DNA of 18,950 nt from NCBI GenBank assembly GCA_937919075.1, contig CALFOF010000271.1, forward strand, positions 1 to 18,950, in the 5' to 3' direction. Origin of the DNA: an uncultured Cyanobium sp. GTDB lineage: Bacteria; Cyanobacteriota; Cyanobacteriia; PCC-6307; Cyanobiaceae. The translations under genes and the position numbers were made by a program. This document shows, one piece after another, positions 8,396 through 15,946 of the stretch. Each line of letters starts with the position of its first letter. Position 1 is the stretch's first letter. Under the pieces are notes generated by a model. That model did not search any database. It saw only the letters and a list, made by a program, of their open reading frames with translations, and was not told the origin of the DNA.

Positions 8396-8907
8396 CCCTT
8401 CAGATCCGCTCCCACCAGCCGCGCCAGCCGCACTTCCAGCCGCTGCAGGTGATCAACGCGGCAAGGCATCCCATGCACATCCACCGGCTTGGCCAGCACC
8501 GTGAACAGGCCAAGCCGGTTGCCGACCAGCACATCGGTGAACAGGCGATCCCCCACCACCGCCACCTGCCGCGGCGGCAGATCCAGTTCGGCCAGCACCC
8601 GGCGCAGGGTGCTGCGCCGGGGCTTGCCCGCCGAAATGGTGTAAGGCAGGTCGAGCTGATCGGCCACCGCACCGATGCGGCGCCGGGAGGGGTTGTTGCT
8701 GAACAGGTGAATGCGCAGGTGCGGCTTCGCCTGAATCAGCCACTGCTCCACCGCAGGCGGCAACTGCGACTGCCGGCGCGGGATGAGGGTGCGATCCACA
8801 TCCAGCACCAGCGCCTTGATGTTCTGGTCGAACAGGCGCTGCAGCGGCAGTCCGGCCAGGCTGGTTTGCAGCTCCCAATCCGGTTGCAGCAGGTGGCGGG
8901 AGGTCAC
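8392..8907 (-). CDS. yqeG: YqeG family HAD phosphatase (possible phosphatidylglycerophosphatase)
   Basis: A 171-aa HAD IIIA-type phosphatase. Motif I is LDVDRTLIP (35-43; nucleophile Asp36, general acid Asp38), motif II is LFSNNPS (68-74), motif III Lys95 in SAGKPR, and motif [16 protein letters not shown] (117-130). The family includes bacterial YqeG and the GEP4/PGPP1-type phosphatidylglycerophosphate phosphatases of mitochondria and plastids. Dephosphorylation of phosphatidylglycerophosphate, needed for thylakoid phosphatidylglycerol, is a reasonable guess but not shown here. No membrane segment is seen. The start is GTG in a GTGA overlap with the DUF3727 stop, and its own stop overlaps proB, so it is coupled on both sides. 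Confidence 0.9.
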   Translation of the reverse strand: MTSRHLLQPDWELQTSLAGLPLQRLFDQNIKALVLDVDRTLIPRRQSQLPPAVEQWLIQAKPHLRIHLFSNNPSRRRIGAVADQLDLPYTISAGKPRRSTLRRVLAELDLPPRQVAVVGDRLFTDVLVGNRLGLFTVLAKPVDVHGMPCRVDHLQRLEVRLARLVGADLKG

Positions 8908-9461
8908 CCAGCACTCTCCCGATCGTCGAGTTCAGCCTCGATTCTGGGCTGCACGCGGTCGAATTCCTCGCCTTCCACCAGCACGGCTTCGCCGTTCTGC
9001 ATGCGGGCCACCACGAAGAAGGGATCCAGCGGGATGTACAGGCCGTACTCCTGGTCTTCGACCATGAAACTGACGAGCAGCTCGTAGGTGTCGGTGTCGG
9101 TGTCGTCGTCGTCGCCGTCCTCGTCGTCGAGATCCTCCGGATCGGGCTCCTCCAGCTCACCGCTCACCGTGAGCGTGACGGCGGAACGCACCAGGGTGAG
9201 GTCGTGCTCCTGCAGCACCACATCGGCCACCGACAGGATCGGCTCGGTGGCATCGAGGGTTTCGATCGGCTCCGGTTCGTCGTCGCCCTGCATCCGGAAC
9301 AGGCAGACCGGGGTATCGACCGGGGTGAGCAGGGCGTAATCCTGCCCATCGAGCGGAATCAGTTGTTCGAGGAAGCAGAGCAGCTGGCGGTCGTGGTCGT
9401 CACGGACGAGAACCGTGGGCACGTCACCGGATCCTGTGATCGAGGGGCCTTCGGCACTCAT
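8904..9461 (-). CDS. DUF3727 domain-containing acidic protein
   Basis: A 185-aa, very acidic soluble protein of a cyanobacteria/plastid family of unknown function (DUF3727; part of it resembles DUF1292). Two similar halves are visible. The first is about residues 15-100 with DYALLTPVDTPVCLFRMQGD; the second is about 126-180 with YGLYIPLDPFFVVARMQNGE. An Asp/Glu-rich linker (about 102-125) joins them. The second half reads like a degenerate copy of the first, which suggests internal duplication. It follows ruvX by only 10 nt, and its stop overlaps the yqeG start. I do not assign a function. The ruvX-DUF3727-yqeG order fits what I recall of related picocyanobacteria. Confidence 0.88.
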   Translation of the reverse strand: MSAEGPSITGSGDVPTVLVRDDHDRQLLCFLEQLIPLDGQDYALLTPVDTPVCLFRMQGDDEPEPIETLDATEPILSVADVVLQEHDLTLVRSAVTLTVSGELEEPDPEDLDDEDGDDDDTDTDTYELLVSFMVEDQEYGLYIPLDPFFVVARMQNGEAVLVEGEEFDRVQPRIEAELDDRESAG

Positions 9462-9471
9462 AGAGGGGGAG

Positions 9472-9984
9472 TCAGACCTTCTCAGAATGTCGCAGCGTCG
9501 GCCTGCTGTCCGTATGTGGGGTTGCCAAGGTCACCGGCTCGTCACCTTCCCGCAACCATTGCTCCAGCAGCAGCGCCGCAGCGGCGCTGTCGAGGGCGCC
9601 GCTGCGGTCACCGTGCAGCCGGTGGCGTTCGCCCGCTTCCCAGCTGCTGCCGTGCTCATCCACCCAGGCCAGCGGCAGCTTCAGGTGGCGGGCCAGCCGT
9701 TCCCCATAGCGACGGCAGTGGGCGGCCTGGGGCGTCGGCTGCTGGCGGCTGTCAAGCGGCAGGCCCACCACCAGCGCTTCCACCCGTCGGCTCAAGCTGA
9801 GGGCGCGCAGGGTTTCGAGGTCGTGGGCGTAGGTGCCGCGGGCGAGCGCCGGCAGGGGCGTGACCGTGAGCCCGAGCGGATCGCAGCCCGCCAGGCCGAT
9901 GCGGCGCCGGCCCACATCCACGGCCAACACAGAGCGGGGCTGCGGTGGCCTGGGCCGTTGTGGCGCAGCGGGGGCAGCGTTCAC
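9472..9984 (-). CDS. ruvX: Putative pre-16S rRNA nuclease (YqgF/RuvX)
   Basis: A 170-aa RNase H-fold protein of the YqgF family, proposed to process the 5' end of 16S rRNA and earlier linked to Holliday junction resolution. Acidic residues expected in the active site are present: Asp23 in LAVDVGRRRIGLA (20-32), Glu110 in WVDEHGSSWEA (107-117) and Asp132 in ALDSAAAALLLEQWL (130-144). ALVVGLPLD (70-78) is also typical. The usual DER.TT.EA motif reads DEHGSSWEA, a mild change. The start is GTG at 9984 in a GTGA overlap with the GNAT stop; the first 16 residues are a Pro/Ala-rich extension. Confidence 0.93.
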   Translation of the reverse strand: MNAAPAAPQRPRPPQPRSVLAVDVGRRRIGLAGCDPLGLTVTPLPALARGTYAHDLETLRALSLSRRVEALVVGLPLDSRQQPTPQAAHCRRYGERLARHLKLPLAWVDEHGSSWEAGERHRLHGDRSGALDSAAAALLLEQWLREGDEPVTLATPHTDSRPTLRHSEKV

Positions 9985-11126
9985 CGTGCGGCGGACAGGG
10001 CGCTGGAGCAGGCGCCATGGGCCCGCGATGGCCGGGCGACTGGCGTGAGCGCCGAGGGCCCAACGGGGGTAGGCACCGTGCGGCGGCGCGGCTTGAACGG
10101 GTCAAGCACGGTGTCGAGGCGCCAGTTGGCGGCGCGGCTGCTGATCTGCTCATGACGCCGCCACACGCTGCGGGCCATCAGCAGACGCTCGCCTTCCGGG
10201 CTGGCGCCGATGCTGCGCAACCAGGCGCAGCGCTCAACGTCGCCGGCATCGCTGCACAGGCGCACCGCCGAATCGCTGGCCACCGCCTGGATCAGCAGCT
10301 GCTCCAGCTCCGGGCCATGCAGGCGCGACCAACCGGGATGCACCGTGAGCTGCACGTCCACCGGGCCATGGCCCTGGTGGTGCAGCCGGCGCACGCCAGC
10401 CACCGCCTGCTGACGGCTGGGGTCGAGCCAGAGGGCGCCGGGGCCGTTGCTCTGATCGAGCAGATCTTCCATCCGTCGGTCGAGCAGCTGGCGCAGCAGC
10501 GCCGGGCAGGCCGCCTGCTCCAGATGCAGCAGCAAACCGGCGGTGCGCCTGTTCAGGGGCCGCAGCTGGAGGTCGCCGGGCGGAGCCAGCGCCGGACCCG
10601 GCTCGGCCGGCGCGCTCCACAGCCAGGAGATTTCGTGCCGCAGCGGCTGAAAGCCCTGCTCCCGCAGGAGCGCCAACCGGTCGGTGTCGGTGCTGTCGCA
10701 GCGGGCGATCCAGCTGGCCGCGCCGCTGCAGCGGTGCAGCGCCTCGCGCAGCAGGGCTGCCTGGATCTCCTGGCCGCTGAGGCTGCCAGGCCGCTGCAGC
10801 GCGCTGCGCGCCACCCGTAGGGCCTCCACTCCCCAGCAGCTGCCGCTGCGGTTGAGGCGCCGCACCACGCTCAGCCCGAGCATGCAATCAGCCGCCACGT
10901 AGGCCACAAACACCTCAGGAGCCAGCGGCGGCCGCTGCACCAGGGCACTCAGCAGGCGCTCCGGCTGGCGCAGCAGCAACGAGCGCTGCAGCAGCGGCTG
11001 CAGATCAGCAAAGGCAGGATCGTTCAGCAGCGGCAGAGACCAACCCTGCAACAGTTCGATACGCAGCTCCCCTGGCGCGGCGAGCGGGTCACCTCCCGAG
11101 GGGCGTAGGGGGATGGGGTGCCGCAC
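9981..11126 (-). CDS. Double GNAT-fold (N-acetyltransferase-like) protein
   Basis: A 381-aa protein with two GNAT-like halves. The first (about 20-170) contains VFVAYVAADCMLGLSVVRR (72-90) and a C-terminal LLREQGFQPLRHEISWLW (153-170), the usual 'GF' ending. The second (about 185-325) has AVAGVRRLHHQGHGPVDVQL (241-260) and TVHPGWSRLHGPELEQLL (261-278), which aligns with the acetyl-CoA-binding loop (motif A). The tail (330-381) is basic and Pro/Ser-rich. Acetyltransferase activity and substrate are unknown, and motif A in the first half is weak, so that half may be structural. The start is taken as GTG 11126; no Shine-Dalgarno is seen. Its stop overlaps ruvX (GTGA). It follows the F420-ligase-like gene by 71 nt. 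Confidence 0.8.
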   Translation of the reverse strand: MRHPIPLRPSGGDPLAAPGELRIELLQGWSLPLLNDPAFADLQPLLQRSLLLRQPERLLSALVQRPPLAPEVFVAYVAADCMLGLSVVRRLNRSGSCWGVEALRVARSALQRPGSLSGQEIQAALLREALHRCSGAASWIARCDSTDTDRLALLREQGFQPLRHEISWLWSAPAEPGPALAPPGDLQLRPLNRRTAGLLLHLEQAACPALLRQLLDRRMEDLLDQSNGPGALWLDPSRQQAVAGVRRLHHQGHGPVDVQLTVHPGWSRLHGPELEQLLIQAVASDSAVRLCSDAGDVERCAWLRSIGASPEGERLLMARSVWRRHEQISSRAANWRLDTVLDPFKPRRRTVPTPVGPSALTPVARPSRAHGACSSALSAAR

Positions 11127-11197
11127 GTGCCATCAGTCGTGACCCGACTGTATCGGTTCTGGACCGGCAGGCCGAGGCAGGTGCCGCCGCCTGGATG

Positions 11198-12457
11198 TCA
11201 GGCGGGACGCACCACCACCAGGGGTGTGCGCTCGTTGGCATTGCCGGCCGGATTCGGCCGCAATGCCCGCAGCAGCAGGCCCTCATCACAGCCATCGCTG
11301 GCGGCCAGCACCTTCACCCTGCCTAGGTCGTTCACATCCACCACTGCCACCGGCACGCCCAATGCCCTGGCCAGTTCGCGGCAACTGCGCTCCGGTTGTG
11401 CCGGGCCCAGCACGATCGTCTGGTCGTAAGGGGGCGTGGTGCCGGTGATGTCATCGATCAACCGCGCCTGCTCCCCCGCCAGCCGGTAGAAGCCGCCGCG
11501 GCTGCCCACCAGCTTCATCAAGGTGCCCGCCAGCCAGGCGCAGAGCACCCGCGCGGGACCGACGTCATCGATCAGGGTCTGCAGGCCGCAGGCGGTGGCC
11601 AGGCTGCTGGTGGGATGGAACACCCGGCAGAGCAAGCGGGCCAGGGCCGACGGCTCCACCATGGCCGGGTGCTGGTACCTGCCCTGCATCACCGCCAGCG
11701 GTGTTTCGCCGATCGTGAGGATGTCGCCGGGTTGCAGCACGGCCGCGGCGTAGCGGCGCAGCACCTCGGCCGGATCATCCAGCACGCCCAGCAGGTGGGT
11801 GGGCAGCGGCAGCACCTGGCAGGCCTCCCCTGTTCGCCAGCGGGCCGTGGCCGGCTGCAGGGGCTCCGGCTTGCGCAGCGGAATCAGCAGGCCATCGCGG
11901 CGCTGCAGCCGCCCGAAAGGCCCGTAATTGATCCACAAGACCTCAAGCCAGAGGGTGTCGATCAGGGTGAGCGGATCGATCTGCTGCTGCTCAGCGGCGC
12001 CGGCGGCGGGTCGGCCGGCCGGTGCGGCAATCGTGAGCATGACGCGGGCTTCGGTCTGCTTGTGGCCTTTGACGATGTAAGCCGCCCAATAGCCATCGGC
12101 GCGGCTGTCTTCATCGGGATGGGCGGCGGTGAGGCGGGCCGTGACCGTGACCCCGCTCAGGTCGCCTTTGCCCAGCAGGGTGGGTCGCAGCTCCACTTCC
12201 GGCACCATCACCTCCATGCGGGCATGGCGGTTGCTGAGGCGCAGCACGCCGTCCACGCTGATGGCCGCAGTGACGGCTCCTGGGGATGCCTCAGTGGCGC
12301 TGCCAGCCGCCGGCTCGTGCACCGTCCAGCTGTGGGAATCGAGCCGCAGCGGTGAGGCGGGCCGCAGCCGGTGGCGCAGCTCCAGCCACAGCAGCAGGGC
12401 GCCGAAGCCGAGGGCGGCGATCAGGGCCAGGCACAAAGGAATTGGCAATGGGGCCAC
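11198..12457 (-). CDS. F420-0:gamma-glutamyl ligase-like membrane-anchored protein
   Basis: A 419-aa protein from GTG 12457; the frame stays open to 12601, but a longer form would overlap phoH and adds Arg-rich, unlikely sequence. A hydrophobic anchor lies at about residues 5-24, next to a basic stretch. An N-terminal region unlike CofE (about 40-210) follows. The C-terminal domain resembles CofE: GDILTIGETPLAVMQGR (244-260), LCRVFHPTSSLATACGLQT (276-294), LIDDITGTTPPYDQTIVLGP (333-352), VDVNDLG (373-379) and NPAGNANE (402-409). I recognise these as the cyanobacterial proteins named 'F420-0:gamma-glutamyl ligase'. CofE adds glutamates to coenzyme F420, but I know of no F420 synthesis in this group, so the real reaction may be another ATP- or GTP-dependent ligation. 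Shared divergent region with phoH. Confidence 0.82.
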   Translation of the reverse strand: MAPLPIPLCLALIAALGFGALLLWLELRHRLRPASPLRLDSHSWTVHEPAAGSATEASPGAVTAAISVDGVLRLSNRHARMEVMVPEVELRPTLLGKGDLSGVTVTARLTAAHPDEDSRADGYWAAYIVKGHKQTEARVMLTIAAPAGRPAAGAAEQQQIDPLTLIDTLWLEVLWINYGPFGRLQRRDGLLIPLRKPEPLQPATARWRTGEACQVLPLPTHLLGVLDDPAEVLRRYAAAVLQPGDILTIGETPLAVMQGRYQHPAMVEPSALARLLCRVFHPTSSLATACGLQTLIDDVGPARVLCAWLAGTLMKLVGSRGGFYRLAGEQARLIDDITGTTPPYDQTIVLGPAQPERSCRELARALGVPVAVVDVNDLGRVKVLAASDGCDEGLLLRALRPNPAGNANERTPLVVVRPA

Positions 12458-12546
12458 GGAGTGCGCAGGAGCGGCGAAACAGCGGGAGCGTAGGTGCTGG
12501 CCACAGCAGCGACCTAAGTTCCTGGGCGGCAGGACGCCGGCACGCC
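12458..12546. promoter_or_regulatory. Divergent promoter region between the F420-ligase-like gene and phoH
   Basis: These 89 bp separate two head-to-head genes and must hold the promoters of both, unless they start inside coding sequence. No clear -10/-35 pair is visible on either strand. A perfect 5-bp hairpin, TGCTG-GCCA-CAGCA (12495-12508), lies in the middle and might be an operator or a 5' UTR structure. Inference only. Confidence 0.35.
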
Positions 12547-13929
12547 ATGAAGAAGACCTTCGTTCTCGATACGAACGTTCTGCTGCACGACCCGCGGGCA
12601 CTGGTGCGTTTCGAGGACAACAACGTCGTGATTCCGATCGAAGTGGTCGAGGAGATCGATCGCTTCAAACGGGACAGCAGCGAGAAGGGCCGCAATGCCC
12701 GCCAGGTGTCGCGCCTGCTCGACGGCTTGCGCGAGAAGGGCAACCTGGCGGAGGGGGTGGAGATCGACCCGATCGCCCACGGCCAGCTGAAGGTGGTGTT
12801 CTGCCGCAGTGAAACGCTCAGTCAGCTGCCGCCGGAACTGAAATCCGGCAACGGTGACAACAACATCCTGGCGGTGGCACTGGAGCAGCGCCTGCAAGGC
12901 GTGATGGGCAGCCAGCCGCCCGTGATCCTGGTCACCAAGGACACCAACCTGCGCATCAAGGCGGATGCGGTGGGCCTGATCGCTCAGGACTACACCAGCG
13001 ACAAGGTGGCGATCGCCGATCTCTACCCCGGCACCGCCGAGTGGTGGGTGAGCGCCGCGCAGATGGAGCAGCTGCAGCGCGAGGGCAGCCTGTGCGTGGC
13101 CGAGCTGCCGCCGTTGCCACCGGAGGCTCCGCTGCTGCAGGCCAATGAGGGCGTGACCCTGGTGGATATGGCGCAGCCCGGCCACACCCTGCTGGCCCGC
13201 TATTGCGCCGCTGCCGCCCAGTTGCGGCCCCTGCCCAAGGTGTCCCGCGCCAAGCTGGGCCGGGTGTCAGCGCGCAACCGGGAGCAGACCTTCGCGCTTG
13301 ATCTGCTGCTCGATGCCTCGATCCAGCTGGTAACGCTGGTGGGCAAGGCCGGCACCGGCAAGACGCTGCTGGCCCTGGCGGCCGGTCTGCATCAGGTAGC
13401 CGATGACCACACCTACGAGCGCCTCTTGGTGACCCGGCCCGTGATCCCCCTCGGCAAGGACATCGGCTTTCTGCCCGGCGATCTTCAGGAAAAGATGGGT
13501 CCGTGGATGCAACCGATCGTGGACAACCTCGACTATCTGCTCGGCAGCGACGAAGCGAACCCGTCCCAGGCCCGCGGCGCCCGCAGCGCGCGCAACAACT
13601 GGCTGGATCTCAAGAGCATGGGCCTGTTGGAAGTGGAAGCCATCAGCTATATCCGCGGTCGCTCGATTCCCAACCAGTTCATGGTAGTGGATGAAGCCCA
13701 GAATCTCACCCCCCACGAGGTGAAAACGATCGTGACCCGCGTGGGCGAAGGCACCAAGATCGTGTTCACCGGTGATCCCTACCAGATCGATAATCCCTAT
13801 GTGGATGCCGACAGCAACGGGCTGACCTGGTTGGTGGAGAAGTTCAAGGGCCAGGAGCTGGCCGGCCACGTGACCCTGTTGAAGGGAGAACGCTCCGCCC
13901 TGGCGGAACTGGCGGCCAATCTGCTCTGA
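12547..13929 (+). CDS. PhoH family ATPase with N-terminal PIN domain
   Basis: A 460-aa PIN-PhoH fusion, the only plus-strand gene in the window. The N-terminal PIN ribonuclease domain (about 3-150) starts FVLDTNVLLHDP (5-16) and keeps acidic residues Asp8, Glu36, Asp104 and Asp132. The C-terminal PhoH P-loop domain (about 240-450) has Walker A GKAGTGKT (266-273), TRPVIPLGKDIGFLPGD (296-312), Walker B FMVVDEAQN (378-386) and FTGDPYQIDNPY (407-418). PIN-PhoH proteins are thought to couple RNA unwinding to cleavage, as in mycobacterial PhoH2. The start is ATG 12547, giving the PIN domain from residue 3; the frame is open upstream only because of base composition. The name comes from E. coli PhoH; no Pho box is evident. 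It ends 5 nt from the fumC stop. Confidence 0.95.
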   Translation: MKKTFVLDTNVLLHDPRALVRFEDNNVVIPIEVVEEIDRFKRDSSEKGRNARQVSRLLDGLREKGNLAEGVEIDPIAHGQLKVVFCRSETLSQLPPELKSGNGDNNILAVALEQRLQGVMGSQPPVILVTKDTNLRIKADAVGLIAQDYTSDKVAIADLYPGTAEWWVSAAQMEQLQREGSLCVAELPPLPPEAPLLQANEGVTLVDMAQPGHTLLARYCAAAAQLRPLPKVSRAKLGRVSARNREQTFALDLLLDASIQLVTLVGKAGTGKTLLALAAGLHQVADDHTYERLLVTRPVIPLGKDIGFLPGDLQEKMGPWMQPIVDNLDYLLGSDEANPSQARGARSARNNWLDLKSMGLLEVEAISYIRGRSIPNQFMVVDEAQNLTPHEVKTIVTRVGEGTKIVFTGDPYQIDNPYVDADSNGLTWLVEKFKGQELAGHVTLLKGERSALAELAANLL

Positions 13930-13934
13930 GCCGC

Positions 13935-15311
13935 TCAGATCATTCGGGCGGGATCGATGCAGCGGTCGAAGGCTTCAGGGCTGATTTCCCCGAGCACCAG
14001 CGCCGCTTCCCGGAGGCTGAGCCGGTGCACGTGGGCGTGGCGAGCGATGCGGCAGGCGCCGTCATAGCCGATGGCGGGAGCCAGTGCGGTGACCAGCATC
14101 AGGCTCTGATCGAGCAGGGTTCCAATGCGGGTGCGATCGGGTTCGAGCCCTTCAATGCAGTGCTCACGGAAGGCGTGGCAGCCGCCGGCCAGCAATTCGA
14201 TGCTCTGGAGCAGGTTGAGCGCGATCAGGGGTTTGAACACGTTGAGCTCGAAGTTGCCCTGGCTGGCTGCCATCTGCACGGCGGTGTTGTTGCCCATCAC
14301 GTGCACAGCCACCATCGTGAGGCTCTCGCACTGGGTGGGATTCACCTTGCCGGGCATGATGCTGGAGCCCGGTTCGTTCTCCGGCAACACCAGTTCCCCC
14401 AGCCCGCAGCGGGGCCCGCTGGCCAGCCAGCGGATGTCGTTGGCGATCTTCATCAGGCTGCCCGCCAGCACCGTGAGCGTGCCATGGGCACCGGCCAACG
14501 GCTCATGGCCCGCCAGCGCCTGGAACTTATTGGCGGCGCTGGTGAACGGCAAGCCGATTCGTTCCGCCAGCCGCGCGGCCACCGCTTCGCCGTAGCCCTT
14601 GGGGGCATTGAGGCCTGTGCCCACCGCCGTGCCGCCGATCGCCAGCTGCAGCACCTGGGGCAGGATCAGGCGGATGCCGTCGGCGGCCAGCTGCAGCTGG
14701 GCCACATAGCCGCTGAACTCCTGGCCGAGGCTGAGCGGCACCGCATCCTGCAGGTGGGTGCGGCCGATCTTGATGATGCTGCGGTAAGCCTCGGCCTTGG
14801 CGGCAAGGGTGGCGGCGAGCGCCTCCACCGCCGGCAACAGGGTGCGTTCGAGCTGGATCACCACGGCGATGTGCATCGCGGTGGGAAAGGAGTCGTTGCT
14901 CGACTGGCTCAGGTTGACGTGGTCATTCGGGTGCACCGGGTGCTTGCTGCCCAGCACCCCGCCAGCGGCTTCGATCGCTCGGTTGGCGATCACCTCGTTG
15001 ACGTTCATGTTCGTCTGGGTGCCGGAGCCGGTCTGCCACACCTTGAGCGGGAATTCCGGATCGAGCGCCCCTGAGGCCACCTCCTCGGCAGCCGCCACGA
15101 TCAGCGCCGCCAGCTCAGGCGTCAGCCGGCCCATGGCGCTGTTCACCTCGGCGCAGGCCGCCTTGAGCTCGCCGAAGGCATGCACCAGCTCCAGCGGCAT
15201 CGCCTCACCGAAGGGGAAGAAGTGCAGGGAGCGCTGGGTCTGGGCGCCCCAGTAGTGCTGGGCCGGCACCTCCACTGGCCCGAGGCTGTCGGTTTCGGTG
15301 CGGGTGGCCAT
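13935..15311 (-). CDS. fumC: Class II fumarate hydratase
   Basis: A 458-aa iron-independent fumarase that interconverts fumarate and malate in the cytosol. Signatures: [15 protein letters not shown] (97-111), [15 protein letters not shown] (133-147), GRTHLQDA (183-190; His186 matches the catalytic His of E. coli FumC) and [15 protein letters not shown] (315-329; Ser316 in the mobile catalytic loop). The lack of the aspartase pattern and the closeness to FumC favour fumarase over aspartase or argininosuccinate lyase. The ATG shares one base with the stop of the thioredoxin-like gene (TGATG), so coupling is likely. In cyanobacteria fumarase helps recycle fumarate from purine and arginine synthesis. 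Confidence 0.96.
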   Translation of the reverse strand: MATRTETDSLGPVEVPAQHYWGAQTQRSLHFFPFGEAMPLELVHAFGELKAACAEVNSAMGRLTPELAALIVAAAEEVASGALDPEFPLKVWQTGSGTQTNMNVNEVIANRAIEAAGGVLGSKHPVHPNDHVNLSQSSNDSFPTAMHIAVVIQLERTLLPAVEALAATLAAKAEAYRSIIKIGRTHLQDAVPLSLGQEFSGYVAQLQLAADGIRLILPQVLQLAIGGTAVGTGLNAPKGYGEAVAARLAERIGLPFTSAANKFQALAGHEPLAGAHGTLTVLAGSLMKIANDIRWLASGPRCGLGELVLPENEPGSSIMPGKVNPTQCESLTMVAVHVMGNNTAVQMAASQGNFELNVFKPLIALNLLQSIELLAGGCHAFREHCIEGLEPDRTRIGTLLDQSLMLVTALAPAIGYDGACRIARHAHVHRLSLREAALVLGEISPEAFDRCIDPARMI

Positions 15312-15907
15312 CAGCTGCCGGACACCACTTCGCTGTTGAGCTCGTTGAAGCTGCGGGTGCTGGTGGCCCGTTCGCCGCCGGCGGGCTCCAGGCCGGTGGC
15401 TTCCGTCAGCACGGTGCTGATCGTGGTGGTGTTCACCTGGCCGTTGGCATCGAGCAGCACCTTGCCCTCGCCATCGAAGACCACCACCTGGGGAATCGTG
15501 CCGTTCCAGTAGTGCACGGGATCATCGGGACCCTGATCCTCCAGGCCCTGCAGGGGATCGGTGGTGAGCGGGATCAGCTCCACATTGCGGCCCCACAGGC
15601 GCTGCAGCTCCGAAAGCACCGGCGCGAACTGCTTGCTGTCGGCGCTGTCATCGAGATAAAACACCAGCACCACGGGGCGATGGTCGGCGCGGGCCTGGGC
15701 CAGCGTGCTGCGGGGCGGCACCAGCGAGCCGTTGCCCGCGTAGAGGGCATAAATGTTGCCGTCGTAGCTGTTGGTGGTGAGCGAAGCCAGCGCCGGCCGT
15801 GGGGCTACCAGCAGCAGCAGTGCCACCAGCAGCGCCAGGCTGCGGCGGATCAGGGAAGGAAAGGCGGTAGGGCGCAGCAACCGGAGCGGGAAGCGGGTTG
15901 GGGCCAT
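15311..15907 (-). CDS. Thioredoxin-like lumenal protein without cysteines (photosystem I accumulation factor type)
   Basis: A 198-aa exported protein. A basic start and hydrophobic stretch (about 22-40) end in PRPALAS, a good signal-peptidase site near residues 40-43. The mature part opens with [19 protein letters not shown] (48-66), which I recognise from a cyanobacterial family that databases name thylakoid membrane photosystem I accumulation factor; that name is from memory. A thioredoxin fold follows: [20 protein letters not shown] (77-96), where CxxC would normally sit, then [20 protein letters not shown] (138-157) with the cis-Pro. The protein has no cysteine at all, so it cannot act as a disulfide oxidoreductase. 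It is coupled to fumC and lies 39 nt after DUF3685. A scaffold or chaperone role in the thylakoid lumen is inferred. Confidence 0.82.
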   Translation of the reverse strand: MAPTRFPLRLLRPTAFPSLIRRSLALLVALLLLVAPRPALASLTTNSYDGNIYALYAGNGSLVPPRSTLAQARADHRPVVLVFYLDDSADSKQFAPVLSELQRLWGRNVELIPLTTDPLQGLEDQGPDDPVHYWNGTIPQVVVFDGEGKVLLDANGQVNTTTISTVLTEATGLEPAGGERATSTRSFNELNSEVVSGS

Positions 15908-15946
15908 TGTGACGTCCAGCGCGAAAGGCCAGGGCTCAGCCGCCGC

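Noticed and set aside
12458..12601. N-terminal extension of the F420-ligase-like protein
   Set aside because: It would overlap the phoH start, is Arg/Cys-rich, and precedes the membrane anchor without any recognisable pattern; GTG 12457 fits better.
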